In this document: piece by piece, positions 7,218-16,673 of the stretch
Layout of the letters: the number at the start of each line of letters is the position of its first letter
Position numbering within the stretch: the stretch's first letter is position 1
Source: Mucidula mucida
Lineage: Eukaryota > Basidiomycota > Agaricomycetes > Agaricales > Physalacriaceae
Length of the DNA: 31,655 nt
Assembly (NCBI GenBank): GCA_015501055.1
Contig: JADNYV010000401.1
Span: 1-31,655, forward strand
Reading direction: 5' to 3'
Program-made: the position numbers and the translations under genes
Notes under the pieces: generated by a model
Told to the model about the DNA's origin: nothing
The model's input: the letters and a program-made list of their open reading frames with translations, nothing else
Databases searched by the model: none

Positions 7218-9756
7218 ATGGCCAATACCAACGAGCAGTACGATATCATTTTCGCGGGCGGTGAGTTGGACGCGTTATCTTGGACGTGCTCATATTGAGA
7301 CTCCTTTGAACAGCCGGCGCGGCTGCGTGTGTTACAGCAGGACGTCTGGCTGCGGCAGATCCTAATCTCAAAATTCTAGTGTGTCTCCCGCTCGTCCTGC
7401 ATCTTCTGGATGCTCACTAACCGAGGCATTAGTTGGTCGAGGCTGGTCGCCACATCAAGGACGTCGAAGAGCACATACAACCCGCGCGATTCTTCCACAA
7501 TCTCGTTTCCGCGAAAGACATCTTTACATACCACGTCGGAAAGGCCAGTGACGCTTTAGCCGGTCGAGCACCCATCATTCCTGCTGGAAAATGCGTCGGT
7601 GGCGGGTCTGGGGTGAACTTTATCATGTATTCGAGAGCGTCTGCGTCCGACTACAATGACTGGGAACACGCCGGCAACAGCGGATGGGGCGCGAAGGATC
7701 TGATTCCTTTGGCCAACGAGGTACGTCGTTGTTCCATAGAACCGGCGAGGATCTGTTGCTGATCCGTTTCCGCTTCTATAGATAGAGACTTATGACAGCG
7801 GGAGTCCAAAGCACGGCTCGAACGGACCTATCAAAGTGTGCGCGGGCAATAAGGGCGCCCTGGGAGCGGATTTCCTTGAAGTGGTATCCAAGTTTGACAA
7901 GACTCGCGGTTACTCGGATGACTGCCAGGATTTCGATACCTGCGACGTTTATACGGTATGACATTGCTACTGCGAGGAGTTATGCACATCTAATGAATGT
8001 ATACTAGCCTTGGTTCAAGTGAGGCGATCTCATGTGTTATGGGACTCTCCTGACAAAGGAGCTAGATACATCGATCCCAAGACTGGTCGTCGCTCGGACA
8101 CTGCTCATCAATTCATCTATAACCAGGAAGAGAACGCCAATTTGCAAGTCTTGGATCAAAAACGCGTCGTACGCGTCCTTTTCGAGTATGAACCGCATGT
8201 CGAATCTATTGAACGTTGTCTAAATGGCTTTGCTTATCCAGGGGCAAGCGTGCCATTGGAATTGAGTACGTGGATGAGACTGCGCAGGACAAATCCAATA
8301 CTCCGACTCAACGAGCCTTCGCGGCTAAACTCGTCGTATTATCCGCCGGTGCTTTCGGTTCTCCTTCTATCCTCGAGCGGTATGCAACTATTCCGCAATC
8401 CAGAGCGCATTCAGCTTACAGGCTCTAGATCTGGCATTGGCGCCTCCGAAATCCTCAAGAAGAATGACATTGCGCAACTAGTGGATCTTCCCGGTGTTGG
8501 CGAGAACTACAATGGCCAGTGTGGGGATTAGCCCTGTCGCTTTCTGAATTGACAGTCATGCAGATCACAACCTTGTGTTCACATCTTATATCACCGATGT
8601 CGATGACACCCACGACGACTTGTTCAGAAATAACACTGATGCGATGGAACGTAAGCATTCCGCCGTCAATGGGTCGTCTCTACACCTGTTCATTGATCGA
8701 CAGCGCATGTGAAGCAATGGCACGCCAAAGGGAATGGCTTGATGGCCTCAAAGTACGCACTATACTTTCGCGCTGTGTATATTCCTCTGATTCTGAACTT
8801 TAGCGCCATCGATGCTGGGATCAAGATTAGACCCAACAGCACCGACCTCGAGATCCTAGGACCGTCTTTTGCTGAGCGGTGGTCAACGTTCTTTGCCAAC
8901 GCACCTGATAAGCCGGTCATGTTCATGGGCTCGTTCGCTGCGTAAGGAAATATTCAAGTTCAATGATATAGATACTGATAGACATCAAAAGATATGCGGG
9001 CGGCCTTCCTGAAAAGCGAATGGGCTCCTCGCTGGCCTATTTTACGGTATGTTCGACCCCTTCACTCTAATATACACTACTGATCACGACGATTGTATCT
9101 AGCAATACCCTGTATCGACAGGTCGTGTGCACATCCAAGCAGGTCTGAACCCGCACACGCCTCTCGACATCGAAGCTGGTTACCTCGATCAGTGAGTCTC
9201 TCTCTCTCTCTCCCCCCCTCTTGTAATTAATCAACCTCACCTGCCCTAGACCAGCGGATCTCGCCACACTGCGATGGTCATACAAACACACGCGCGAGAT
9301 TGGCCGGCGCATGCGTTGCCATACCGGCTACTTTCTCGACATGCACCCCAAATTCCCCCCAGGGAGCGACGCGGCTGTCTCAGAGACCCAGGGTCCGGTC
9401 GCCATCGATGCGCCGAATATTAGGTACACGAAGGAGGACGACGAGGCTATCGATGATTTCCATCGCCGCACTATGGGGACGACTTGGCATTCGGTAAGGA
9501 GTCTTTGTCTCTTCTTGAGGAGGAGGAGGGAATGTTGATCCCCTCAAAGCTAGGGACGTGTGCCATGAAGCCCAGAAGCCAGAACGGCGTCGTGGACGCC
9601 CGGTTGAACGTGTACGGCACCGAGGGCCTCAAGGTCGCGGACATGAGTATCGCGCCGAGCAATGTTGGCTCCAACACGTACAACACCGCGATGATAATTG
9701 GTGCCAAGGCGGCGGTTATCATTGCGTCCGAGTTGGGCATCACAATCAAGTCTTAG
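7218..9756 (+). CDS. GMC-family alcohol oxidase (AA3, methanol/alcohol oxidase-like)
   Basis: This FAD-dependent GMC oxidoreductase should oxidise a primary alcohol to the aldehyde and release hydrogen peroxide. Fifteen exons give 597 residues: 7218-7260, 7314-7378, 7433-7720, 7782-7955, 8008-8018, 8066-8185, 8242-8379, 8429-8514, 8564-8650, 8704-8752, 8804-8941, 8992-9046, 9103-9191, 9250-9493, 9550-9756. Motifs in order: FAD-binding GAGAAACVTAGRL with LVEAG, the GMC signature GKCVGGGSGVNFIMYSRASA, LSAGAFGSPSIL, LPGVGENYNDH, and the catalytic His in TTWHSLGTCAM paired with Asn in SNTYNTA. The His/Asn pair is typical of the methanol oxidase branch (AA3_3). It is somewhat shorter than yeast methanol oxidase and lacks an obvious C-terminal peroxisomal signal (ends ITIKS). 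Exon 5 is 11 nt. The intron at 8515-8563 must start with GC instead of GT to keep the frame. Confidence 0.9.
8515..8563 (+). other. Probable GC-AG intron in the alcohol oxidase gene
   Basis: To join GENYN to DHNLVFTSY in frame, the intron must begin GCCAGT at 8515 and end CAG at 8563 (49 nt). Using the nearby GT at 8519 shifts the frame. Either this is a real GC-AG intron or a small lesion at the splice donor. Confidence 0.5.
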
Positions 9757-10279
9757 TCTCCATCCCACTTTGTTGCATTATTTTCTCCTAATGTATTTTT
9801 GGGGGCCACGCGGGTTCGGGAAATGAGTCAAGCAGATTAGTCTAAACTGACTAAACCAGACGATTCTCGACGAGGTCTTGGCCGCCATGTGAATAATCCA
9901 ATGAGAATCCATTTCCATTCAGTATTCAATGGAGTGTACGGGTGGTAACGTACGCTAAAATTACATCTGTCTAAAATTTGTTGTGCGCGTTGTGTGGCGG
10001 GAGAGCAGTGTGGGAGGGGGAAGGACAGCATGGTGTGGGGTTGAGTAGTGCGGGTATCGTTAGTGTGGCGTAGGTAAAGTAAGGTAGGGGCAGGAAAATA
10101 ACAAAGTTAAAGGGGAGAGAAAAAATCTTTCATGCGTCTGCAGTCCAATGCTCTATGGATGGAGAATGCGATGTCAAAAAGAGTCAAATGCGAGGGGAGA
10201 GAAAAGACCGGGGATCAGTTCCACAATCCTTTTTGAACAATCCGACGGGCCACAAGTCGAACGCCGACGCACATGCTGG
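9757..10279. other. Convergent intergenic region with G-rich strand bias
   Basis: The 3' flanks of the alcohol oxidase (plus) and the Nudix gene (minus) meet here. The part around 9985-10120 is rich in G and GT on the plus strand, which could affect 3' end formation. I see no gene. Confidence 0.4.
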
Positions 10280-10879
10280 TCACCGAGAGGGCGCCAACGA
10301 GGAAAGTTTCAAGCCTTGGGACAACTCCTTCTTCCACTCGAGGCGGCGGACAGCCTCGGCGTAGTCGACCCATTCCCTTCTCCGTTCATGGCTTTCCATC
10401 CACTCCTGTTCGAGCGAGTTGACATCGAGCTCATAAAAGTGATAGGTGGCGGAGGGCGTCGGTATCGTGATGACGAAACGTGTTATTGTGCCACGGACGC
10501 CGGCTGTTGCAATGTGCAGATAAATTGCATAGTTGAGGAGGAGAAAGAGGCAGCGCAGAGGGAGATAATCAGGAGGTGAGGAGACGGAGAGAGGGACAAA
10601 GGTTAAGACCTTCTTCCAAGGCTTCCCGCGACGCAGCATCTTCCAACTTTACGTCTGATGACTCCCACCCACCCTTGGGCACTGGACGACCAAGACAAGA
10701 AAAAAGAGAGAGAAAAAATCAAGTCAGTGTTCGGGATGGATACGCGGGGCGTGAAATGACTTACAAACCCAGCTATCTGGCCGCTTGCGACTTGTCACGA
10801 CAAGGACCTTGCCAGCCGCGCGTGCGATGGGAATAGCGCAGCAGACAATGCGTGGTGTTGCGCGCCCTTTGGTACCCAT
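10280..10879 (-). CDS. Nudix hydrolase, diphosphoinositol-polyphosphate phosphohydrolase (Ddp1/Aps1 type)
   Basis: Enzymes of this class remove the beta-phosphate of inositol pyrophosphates and also cleave diadenosine polyphosphates and polyphosphate. Three minus-strand exons, 10879-10765, 10681-10610 and 10503-10280, give 136 residues. The N-terminal strand reads GKVLVVTSRKRPDSWV. The Nudix box follows across two exons: PKGGWESSDVKLEDAASREA, then LEEAGV, with the PKGGWE form typical of DIPP proteins. The C-terminal part has YHFYELDV, ERRREWVDYAEAVRRL and a short tail. The introns (83 and 106 nt) are longer than most here. The ATG at 10879 gives a start like that of DIPP relatives. The frame stays open upstream to about 11059 without an ATG, so the true start is not fully certain. 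It is in the same region as VTC1, whose complex is controlled by inositol pyrophosphates. Confidence 0.88.
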
Positions 10880-11762
10880 TGTGGATGACTGGGAGGAAAT
10901 GCGCAGATACAGTGATGTGCTCTGGTTGTCCGGGCTTGCTCTCTCTGACGGCGCTGATGATGGGGGCCGCGGTTGGCGTCCGGCAGACGACCAAACAAAC
11001 TCTGCGGAGGCTGACGTTTTGAGGTTACGGCGTGGGTGACGGTGGAAAAGACCGGTCAAGAATCGCGGCAGACGAGGGGCAGACGGTATTTGCTGGTCGA
11101 GCTCGCTGTATGGCGCGGTTGTCGTCAGCGACCAAGAAAGTTGGAAAAAAGGTGGTCGTATGCTGACCGTCGTTGGTGCTGTTGAGGCCTTTTATAAATG
11201 CGACAAGTCAGAACGCGGCCGGGAACCACGCAGATTGAGGAATACCGGGGAGAAAAAGGGCAAAAGGTGGTGGTAGGGAAGAGAGCAGGTGAAGCGCGGT
11301 GCTTCAGCAAAAGACCTGGAATAGATATTGCCTGTTCCAGACTGTTTGCGTAATTACGTAGTGGCCATGACCACGCAGTGGCACGCACGTTCGCTACTCT
11401 TTTTTCGGCACGACCGCCGAGTGGCGTATTCGTGATGGTCCTATCATTTTTCTCTAGGCCGAGTCCTCCACCAGGCCCCTACCAGAGGGGCATGCCACCC
11501 TCCGTAGCCTCTTCTCGCCTCCGATTTCTTCAGATGAACGCTCAAGCTTCTCAGTACAGGTCCCACCATCTTAAGCTTCCTGATGATCTGCCACAAGAAC
11601 CTACTCAATTCATCTTTATGGAACATAGGACCCTGCGTATCAGACGGGCTCTATAGACTCTACATATCAATCTAATCATAGTCGCCGCGTCCAAGCGTCA
11701 TGAATCATTCGTTCCATCTGCCCTTGTCAGTTCGCTAGTACACGCCGAATACAATATACTAC
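10880..11762. other. Leader/promoter of the Nudix gene and intergenic space
   Basis: The minus-strand gene at 10280-10879 probably has a long leader, because the nearest good TATA is at 11190-11197. From about 11200 to 11762 (the end of the ZIP gene) I see no supported gene. A 92-codon plus-strand frame at 11378-11656 has low-complexity, arginine/serine-rich content and no recognisable motif. Confidence 0.4.
11190..11197 (-). promoter_or_regulatory. TATA box, probably of the Nudix gene
   Basis: TTATAAAA on the minus strand, about 310 nt upstream of the Nudix ATG. It implies a leader of roughly 280 nt or an unseen upstream start. Confidence 0.4.
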
Positions 11763-13574
11763 TCACGCGACCAAAAACATGCACACGACACCAACGAACA
11801 TCGCAGCAAACTATAAGCAGGACAGATCAGGAACACACGCTTTCCGGCAATCCTCCTACTCACCTCTCTCATCGCCTGAGCCGCACTCTTACTCTCGGCG
11901 AGAAGCCTACATACAATTAGACTTGATCGCATATTCTATCAACGGCAAAGAACGCACGTAGGCAAGACTGCAACGGCACCGATATACAGGAAGCCGCCTG
12001 CGACAAAGGGAATGACCTGGAGTAGAAAGCAATTAATAAGCCCATACATGCTGAAAGCTAGAATACGCTGACCAAATCCGCCATCTTCAGCGTGGTTCCA
12101 AGCAGACCAGGGGCATCTTGTCTCACTCCAGCCGCGAGGTTCATTCCTCCCTCATGCACGTCGCCAGAAGACGTCGCATTGTGTACCGCGATCCCAATGA
12201 AAGTTCTATTAGTGCGGGTCAGTACACAAGATAAAAGGCAACAGGGCAAACACATACCCGACCTAGGACGACCGTGCATGAGCGTAAACACGAACGTGAA
12301 GGAAGAACCGAGGCGTGCATCACACGAGTTCACGTACAAATGCACCGACAGCGGTGAGGAACTGGGACTGCATGGCCTGTCTCTTGGTGAAACCGCTTCG
12401 AATCAAAATCGAGTAGTCCGCAATCTCGTGTGGGATTTCGTGCGCAAAACACGCTAGCGTTGTCGTGGCTCCAATCAAAGGCGAGGCGTAGAATGACGCG
12501 GCCATGCTGTGGTGAGAATAAGAATATCAGTACGAGGCTTCCAGTCGCGAATGAGACAAGTACGCGAGACCATCAGTTCTGCAAACGTGCATTAGCGTCA
12601 ACGTCCTTTTGTCTCAAAAGTAAACCTTACATGTTATGAACAAAGTCTCCAAAAAGATTGAGGTAAGCTGACAACTTGGATGGTCCAGACGAATGAGATG
12701 GGGCTTCAATGACATGCTCAGTTTTTGACTCTGACTTTGTCCGCGCGCGTAATCCATCTGTCGATGCCGGAACTGATGCTCCCGAGCTCTGGGCGATTGG
12801 GGCATCGTGTGAGTGTGAGTGGGAAGGTCCGTCCTCCTCGCCTCCCCCCAATACGCGCAGTGTCTTTTCCATGAAGAAGAAGGCAGCAAATCCGCAGAAG
12901 ATACCCAGCCTGCAGAGTTGGGGATCAGATCTCAGTGTTCACGGATGACATATGATGTGAATGGGAGTACCCTATCAGGATATTGCGTTTCTCTTCCACC
13001 ATGACAAAATGGACACCGGGGTCTTGATGTTCACCCATGAAGGAATGGGGAACCAAATGAAGGAAGACGTCAGAGAGGAGACCACCAGTCTACCCAAGTT
13101 GTAAGTGTGAACTTGCTTTTTACGCGACCGTCTGACATACAGCAAAGGCAGTCATGGTATTGAGAGTATTGCCATTAATCTCGGCCGGAATGAACGCGAG
13201 GATAAAGTTGGGTACGCTGTACAAGATCACACTGAGAATCCCGACGCGAGAGAGCACGACGCGCGCACTCACGAGCTGATATAGAAAGTGCCCAGGATGG
13301 AATTCCAGGCCGGACCGAAGGGAAACAGCACAGCGAATATTTTCCGCATGATAGGCGATTCCTCCGCCTCCACGGCATGCTTGACGGCGCTAAGCTCCTT
13401 GATTGCTGGGCATTGCAGAATATCGTCCGCCTAAGCTAATCGTGTGAGCAGCTAACGCGGCACACGCGAGCAGCGTACCGATATCGAGACGTTCAAGTAA
13501 GACGATGCATTGACGCGCGCGACGAGTAGAGATACGGCGACGAGCAAGTAAACGAATGTGAATGTGCCCGGCAT
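11763..13574 (-). CDS. ZIP-family zinc transporter (YKE4 / SLC39A7-like), 399 aa, with a 5-nt microexon
   Basis: ZIP proteins move zinc into the cytosol; the YKE4/SLC39A7 branch works at the ER or Golgi membrane. Twelve minus-strand exons: 13574-13479, 13430-13273, 13216-13141, 13089-12971, 12909-12631, 12578-12564, 12506-12338, 12262-12258, 12205-12073, 12016-11958, 11906-11864, 11810-11763. The protein starts with a signal peptide (FVYLLVAVSLLVARVNA). TM segments follow around AWNSILGTFYISSVPNFILAF, GGLLSDVFLHLVPHSF and GLGIFCGFAAFFF. A His-rich cytosolic loop (SHSHSHD) comes next, then the paired metal motifs HNITDGLAMA and HEIPHEIADYSIL, and FVGTFIGIAVHNA. The family HEXPHEXGD signature is nearly complete, with Ala in place of Gly. 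Exon 8 is only GTCGG, yet it is required for FVGTFIG. Exon 6 is 15 nt. Every phase closes over 400 codons. Confidence 0.92.
12258..12262 (-). other. 5-nt microexon of the ZIP transporter gene
   Basis: Minus strand GTCGG, flanked by CCTAG upstream and GTATGTG downstream. It supplies Val and two bases of Gly in the ZIP motif FVGTFIG. The flanking introns are 75 nt (12263-12337) and 52 nt (12206-12257, with a CACTAAT branch-like site). Skipping it shifts the frame and loses the metal-channel half of the protein. Confidence 0.8.
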
Positions 13575-13877
13575 CGTTAGGATGTGGTGGTCAAAGCGCA
13601 AGGAGACGGCCGGATGTCAGCGCCCCGGCATCCGCCCCGCGCCGATCGCGACTCCTTTTGGCCTCTGTCAGTGCAAGTCTGGTGCAAGTTTCTCTTTATG
13701 TATCTGGATGTCCACAGTTGAGCGCTGAGCTCGTTACCTACATCCACACCTATGAACATAACGGCAGCAGTAGTTTCGCCTTTCATCTCAACTGAGACTT
13801 TACTGACTCCTCATGAGTCACGGACACTCTAGTATAGACTTGAAAGTCATAGTTGAACAGGCTCTTATTCTCCCGTC
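13575..13877. promoter_or_regulatory. Divergent promoter region between ZIP transporter and orphan copy 2, with AP-1/Gcn4-like palindrome
   Basis: About 300 nt separate two divergent starts. TGACTC at 13804-13809 and TGAGTCA at 13814-13820 form an inverted pair that matches bZIP (AP-1/Gcn4-type) half sites. The part next to the ZIP ATG has an open minus-strand frame with no recognisable content. Confidence 0.4.
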
Positions 13878-14640
13878 ATGTCAATCAGCGTTGTCTCCTC
13901 ATGGGTCAGCCTCCCTCTTATGCTGGTTTATACACTCATCTTAGTTCCTGGTCAGCCACCTGTCGCCGCCGCTACTTTGATGCCAGGATGAGCCCCGAGG
14001 AGCTTCGGCGCGTCTTTAAGGATGTCATCCCCATGCATGGACGATGCGGAAGCGTACTTTCAACAATCATCTCGAGACTTTAATAATAGTGCCATTTTTT
14101 GCCGTACGTCCGAGTTCTGCCCCTTGTCTTTCTGGGGACCATGGACGATAGGGAAGCTTACTTTCAACAAGCATCTCGAGACTTTGATACTAGTGCCATA
14201 TTTGCCGTACGTCCTCCTGATTGTCAAGTTGCAATGCCTTGTAACAGGAACTTTAGCCTGCACTTCCCCCGCCTGGCGCTGAGTCTCAGCTCAAGTCTAT
14301 AGACATTGGGGAGCTCACAGTTTTCTATCACCCGACTTGGCTTGTGGCCCAAAAGGGCCACTACTTCACCTGGAACTACTATATTGGCCGGGCCGGCCAA
14401 GGGACCGAGTCCATTATCGACGACCGGTCGAAACAGGGCATCGTCGTCAAAGAGGAAGGATTGAGCGGAGATTGGGAGGAATGTCTTGCTCTGGTGACCG
14501 GGGCGCGTAGGCACGTCCGACTCTCATATCTTGACGCTGGTGGCATGAGGACGCACGAGCTGATTTTGCCACCTGATCCGACAGACCTTGCCTCTTCATT
14601 TCCTTCAGTGATCACTGTAGTTAGGGCCTCCGCATTGTAA
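13878..14640 (+). CDS. Orphan family copy 2 (paralog of 2585-3247), 5' half possibly damaged
   Basis: Function is unknown. The last exon, from about 14257 to the stop at 14638-14640, is an intact open frame. It reads LPPPGAESQLKSIDIGEL, TVFYHPTW, FTWNYYIGRAGQGTESI, GDWEECLALVTG, HVRLSYLDAGG and HELILPPDPTD. It looks like a compact beta-rich soluble domain. Upstream there is an ATG at 13878 with a hydrophobic start (MSISVVSSWVSLPLMLVYTL, possibly a signal peptide), then SPEELRRVF (from 13991), then two tandem copies of a DAEAYFQQ.SRDF..SAIF block. These blocks lie in different frames. SPEELRRVF to the first DAEAYF differs from copy 1 by seven missing bases. The two tandem blocks differ from each other by one base in a T run. 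I could not build one clean model; the gene may be recently broken or use alternative exons. Confidence 0.5.
14037..14216 (+). repeat. 104-bp tandem duplication containing an exon and splice donor
   Basis: The sequence from ATGGACGATG at 14037 is repeated from ATGGACGATA at 14141. The two units share the DAEAYFQQ/DREAYFQQ coding block and the following GCCGTACGTCC donor region with about ten differences in the first 75 nt. Copy 1 of the family has only a single unit, so the duplication arose in this copy. Confidence 0.8.
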
Positions 14641-16404
14641 TGGATTGTAATAGTACTTGTATAGAGCATAGGAACGTTCTTTCCTATTTTCTTGCCGTGT
14701 CTTCAAAGCTTCAAGATATATGTCCAGCAATGTGGCGCAATTGTCCACGTCGAAAATGTCTAGGGCGGTCTTGGAGTACTTAATCTCAGTATCACAAGTC
14801 TTGTTGTACGTTGAATATTATACTTTATAATACAAATCACTTGCCGTTTGCCCACGTAAACATATACAGAAGAACTGAAGCTACGGCTGAGAAAACAATG
14901 GATGCTATCCAAAAGCGAAAATAACCACGAGTCAGATAAGGATCAACAAAAACCTGAAAACCCTTGTTCCCATGGCCTAACACCGCACACCCACAGTAGC
15001 AGTTATCATACTGGTGCGCGAATCGAAGTAGGCACAGGAGTATGAATGACACACAATTGATCCAAGCTATGATCTGCAAGCCTTGTGAGACCTTGAACGG
15101 AGTGATCAAAGCAAATGAACAACTCGCCTTGCCCGAACGTCGAAGTATGATAGAAGCCTTGCGAATCATCCACGCGTTCCTAACACGTGCTCCTGTAGGA
15201 TGGCAAAACTGCTCCAGAATAGTGGATGCGATGGAGAGAGCAAACGCCAAGGTCGCCAATGATCCATACAGAATAAACGAAGCACTATGGCACCTATTGT
15301 CTCTTCAGCTGACTGCATCTTCATCCAACGCAGTACTCACCCAAGCCCAGCAGTAGGAGTAACGTACGCGAACCAAATAGCTGATCCAGTCGTCGCCCAT
15401 TGAACGAATAAACCACCTATGGCAGCGAGTGTGATAGGTTCCAAACTCCAGGAGCCCATTCAGTCAACGGAATACCGACGTGAGCCAGGACCTCGGAAGC
15501 ATTGCCTCTACGGTTATTCTCGTGTATACTTCCATCCATCGTGAGCGCCCAATCCCCTTGTCGATGTACAGCGATATGATTCCGAGCATGACGTGCGGAT
15601 GTTTCAACTGCCAGCGCCACATCATTGACAGCGCGCGACCAGTCACCAAGAGAACGCACGAGCATAATTGAATAACGGGATAGAGCAATATTCGTCGGAA
15701 CTGAGTCTAATGGCGATATTGCATGTCCTGGTGACGGCAATGGGGGAGATTGTATGGTCTTCACACTGAAAGGCTCGCTGAGGCTTTGTTCCGAGCCTGG
15801 AATCACGTAGTGCACTGGGGAAGAGAGCGGCGGGGCCAGATTTGATGGCGAAAGTGAATCTGAAAGCAATACGTCCCAACGCCCTTGTGAGTATGTTTAG
15901 AAATGCTAACCATTGGGATCATCGACGTCCGGCCAGACTGTGACGGCATATTGTGCTGCAAAGCTGCTAGCAAGAGCGGGAGGTCCATCTTCTGTGGCAA
16001 CATAGGCGCGCTCAGGATTAACTGCTGACAACTCTTTCCGAAGACGTGCATCTTCGCAATTCGGGGAGAGCTTGAGCCACGCCGTAACCACGGAAAGCAT
16101 CCATACCCAAGCGCACGCCACGGAGGCTCCAATGATATTCCACGTAGGTGGTTCGAATGAAGCAAGAGTTAACCCGTATGCAATCACGACCCAAATGATA
16201 GAGATGACATTGACGGCCGACCAAGTATGCGTGAAAGACAACGCATCCGCCGCCTTAGCCCACCATACATCGTTTTCCGGTAGAACAACAAGGGAGGCGA
16301 GTAGCGGATGAGCGCCGAGTGTAGAGATGGGCGTTATACGAACGGGAGATTGCTATAGATTCTCGAAAACGGTGACTGCATTGTGTTTATTCCGATAGTG
16401 GATA

Positions 16405-16429
16405 CTGTATTTGAGTGTATGGGTGAAAC
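16405..16429 (+). repeat. Left terminal inverted repeat of the MITE
   Basis: 25 bp, perfect inverted match to 16649-16673. Confidence 0.9.
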
Positions 16430-16442
16430 CATCACGTGACCC

Positions 16443-16627
16443 GTAACGCCTGTACCAGGTGAAACGGAGGCTGAGTTTTGCGTTATGGTACCCCCAGGTG
16501 ATACCAAGCGCCGCCCATCCCGCCTCCCGCCCCGCTTTGCGGGGCGGCCGGACGGGTGTAACGCACCCGCACTGCTGAAACCGGCCTCAAATTTTGCGTT
16601 ATGTAACGCTCTAGGTGCTACCGAAAC
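16443..16627. repeat. Internal direct repeats flanking a GC-rich hairpin inside the MITE
   Basis: Two diverged copies of a unit of about 65 nt start with GTAACGC at 16443 and 16558 and share TTTTGCGTTATG about 116 nt apart. Between them, 16527-16535 pairs with 16539-16547 in a 9-bp stem (CCGCCCCGC / GCGGGGCGG) with a TTT loop. The layout is terminal repeat, unit, hairpin, unit, terminal repeat. Confidence 0.7.
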
Positions 16628-16648
16628 CACCCCGCCGTTACGTGTTAC

Positions 16649-16673
16649 GTTTCACCCATACACTCAAATACAG
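16649..16673 (-). repeat. Right terminal inverted repeat of the MITE
   Basis: 25 bp, perfect inverted match to 16405-16429. Confidence 0.9.

Larger units (their letters stand above)
16405..16673. mobile_element. MITE-like non-autonomous DNA element, 269 bp, with 25-bp perfect terminal inverted repeats and TA target duplication
   Basis: The left end (16405-16429) and the right end (16649-16673) are perfect 25-bp inverted repeats beginning CTGTATTTGAGTG. TA dinucleotides at 16403-16404 and 16674-16675 look like the target duplication. The palindrome even extends two bases into the flank, so a different end is possible. No coding capacity is present. Removing the element and one TA rejoins the surrounding gene in frame at GCC CAT ATC CAC TAT CGG, which supports both the borders and the TA duplication. 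TA duplication is the habit of Tc1/mariner-type elements, but the element family cannot be fixed from one copy. Confidence 0.88.

Noticed and set aside
9192..9249. CT-rich tract (TCTCTCTC, CCCCCCC) in the alcohol oxidase
   Set aside because: It lies inside a normal-sized intron and resembles a polypyrimidine tract; not a separate repeat of interest.
10148..10579. 143-codon plus-strand ORF over the Nudix gene
   Set aside because: It is antisense to Nudix exon 3, whose reading has clear family motifs.
11378..11656. 92-codon plus-strand ORF between the Nudix and ZIP genes
   Set aside because: Composition is arginine/serine-rich and low complexity, with no recognisable domain and no promoter signal.
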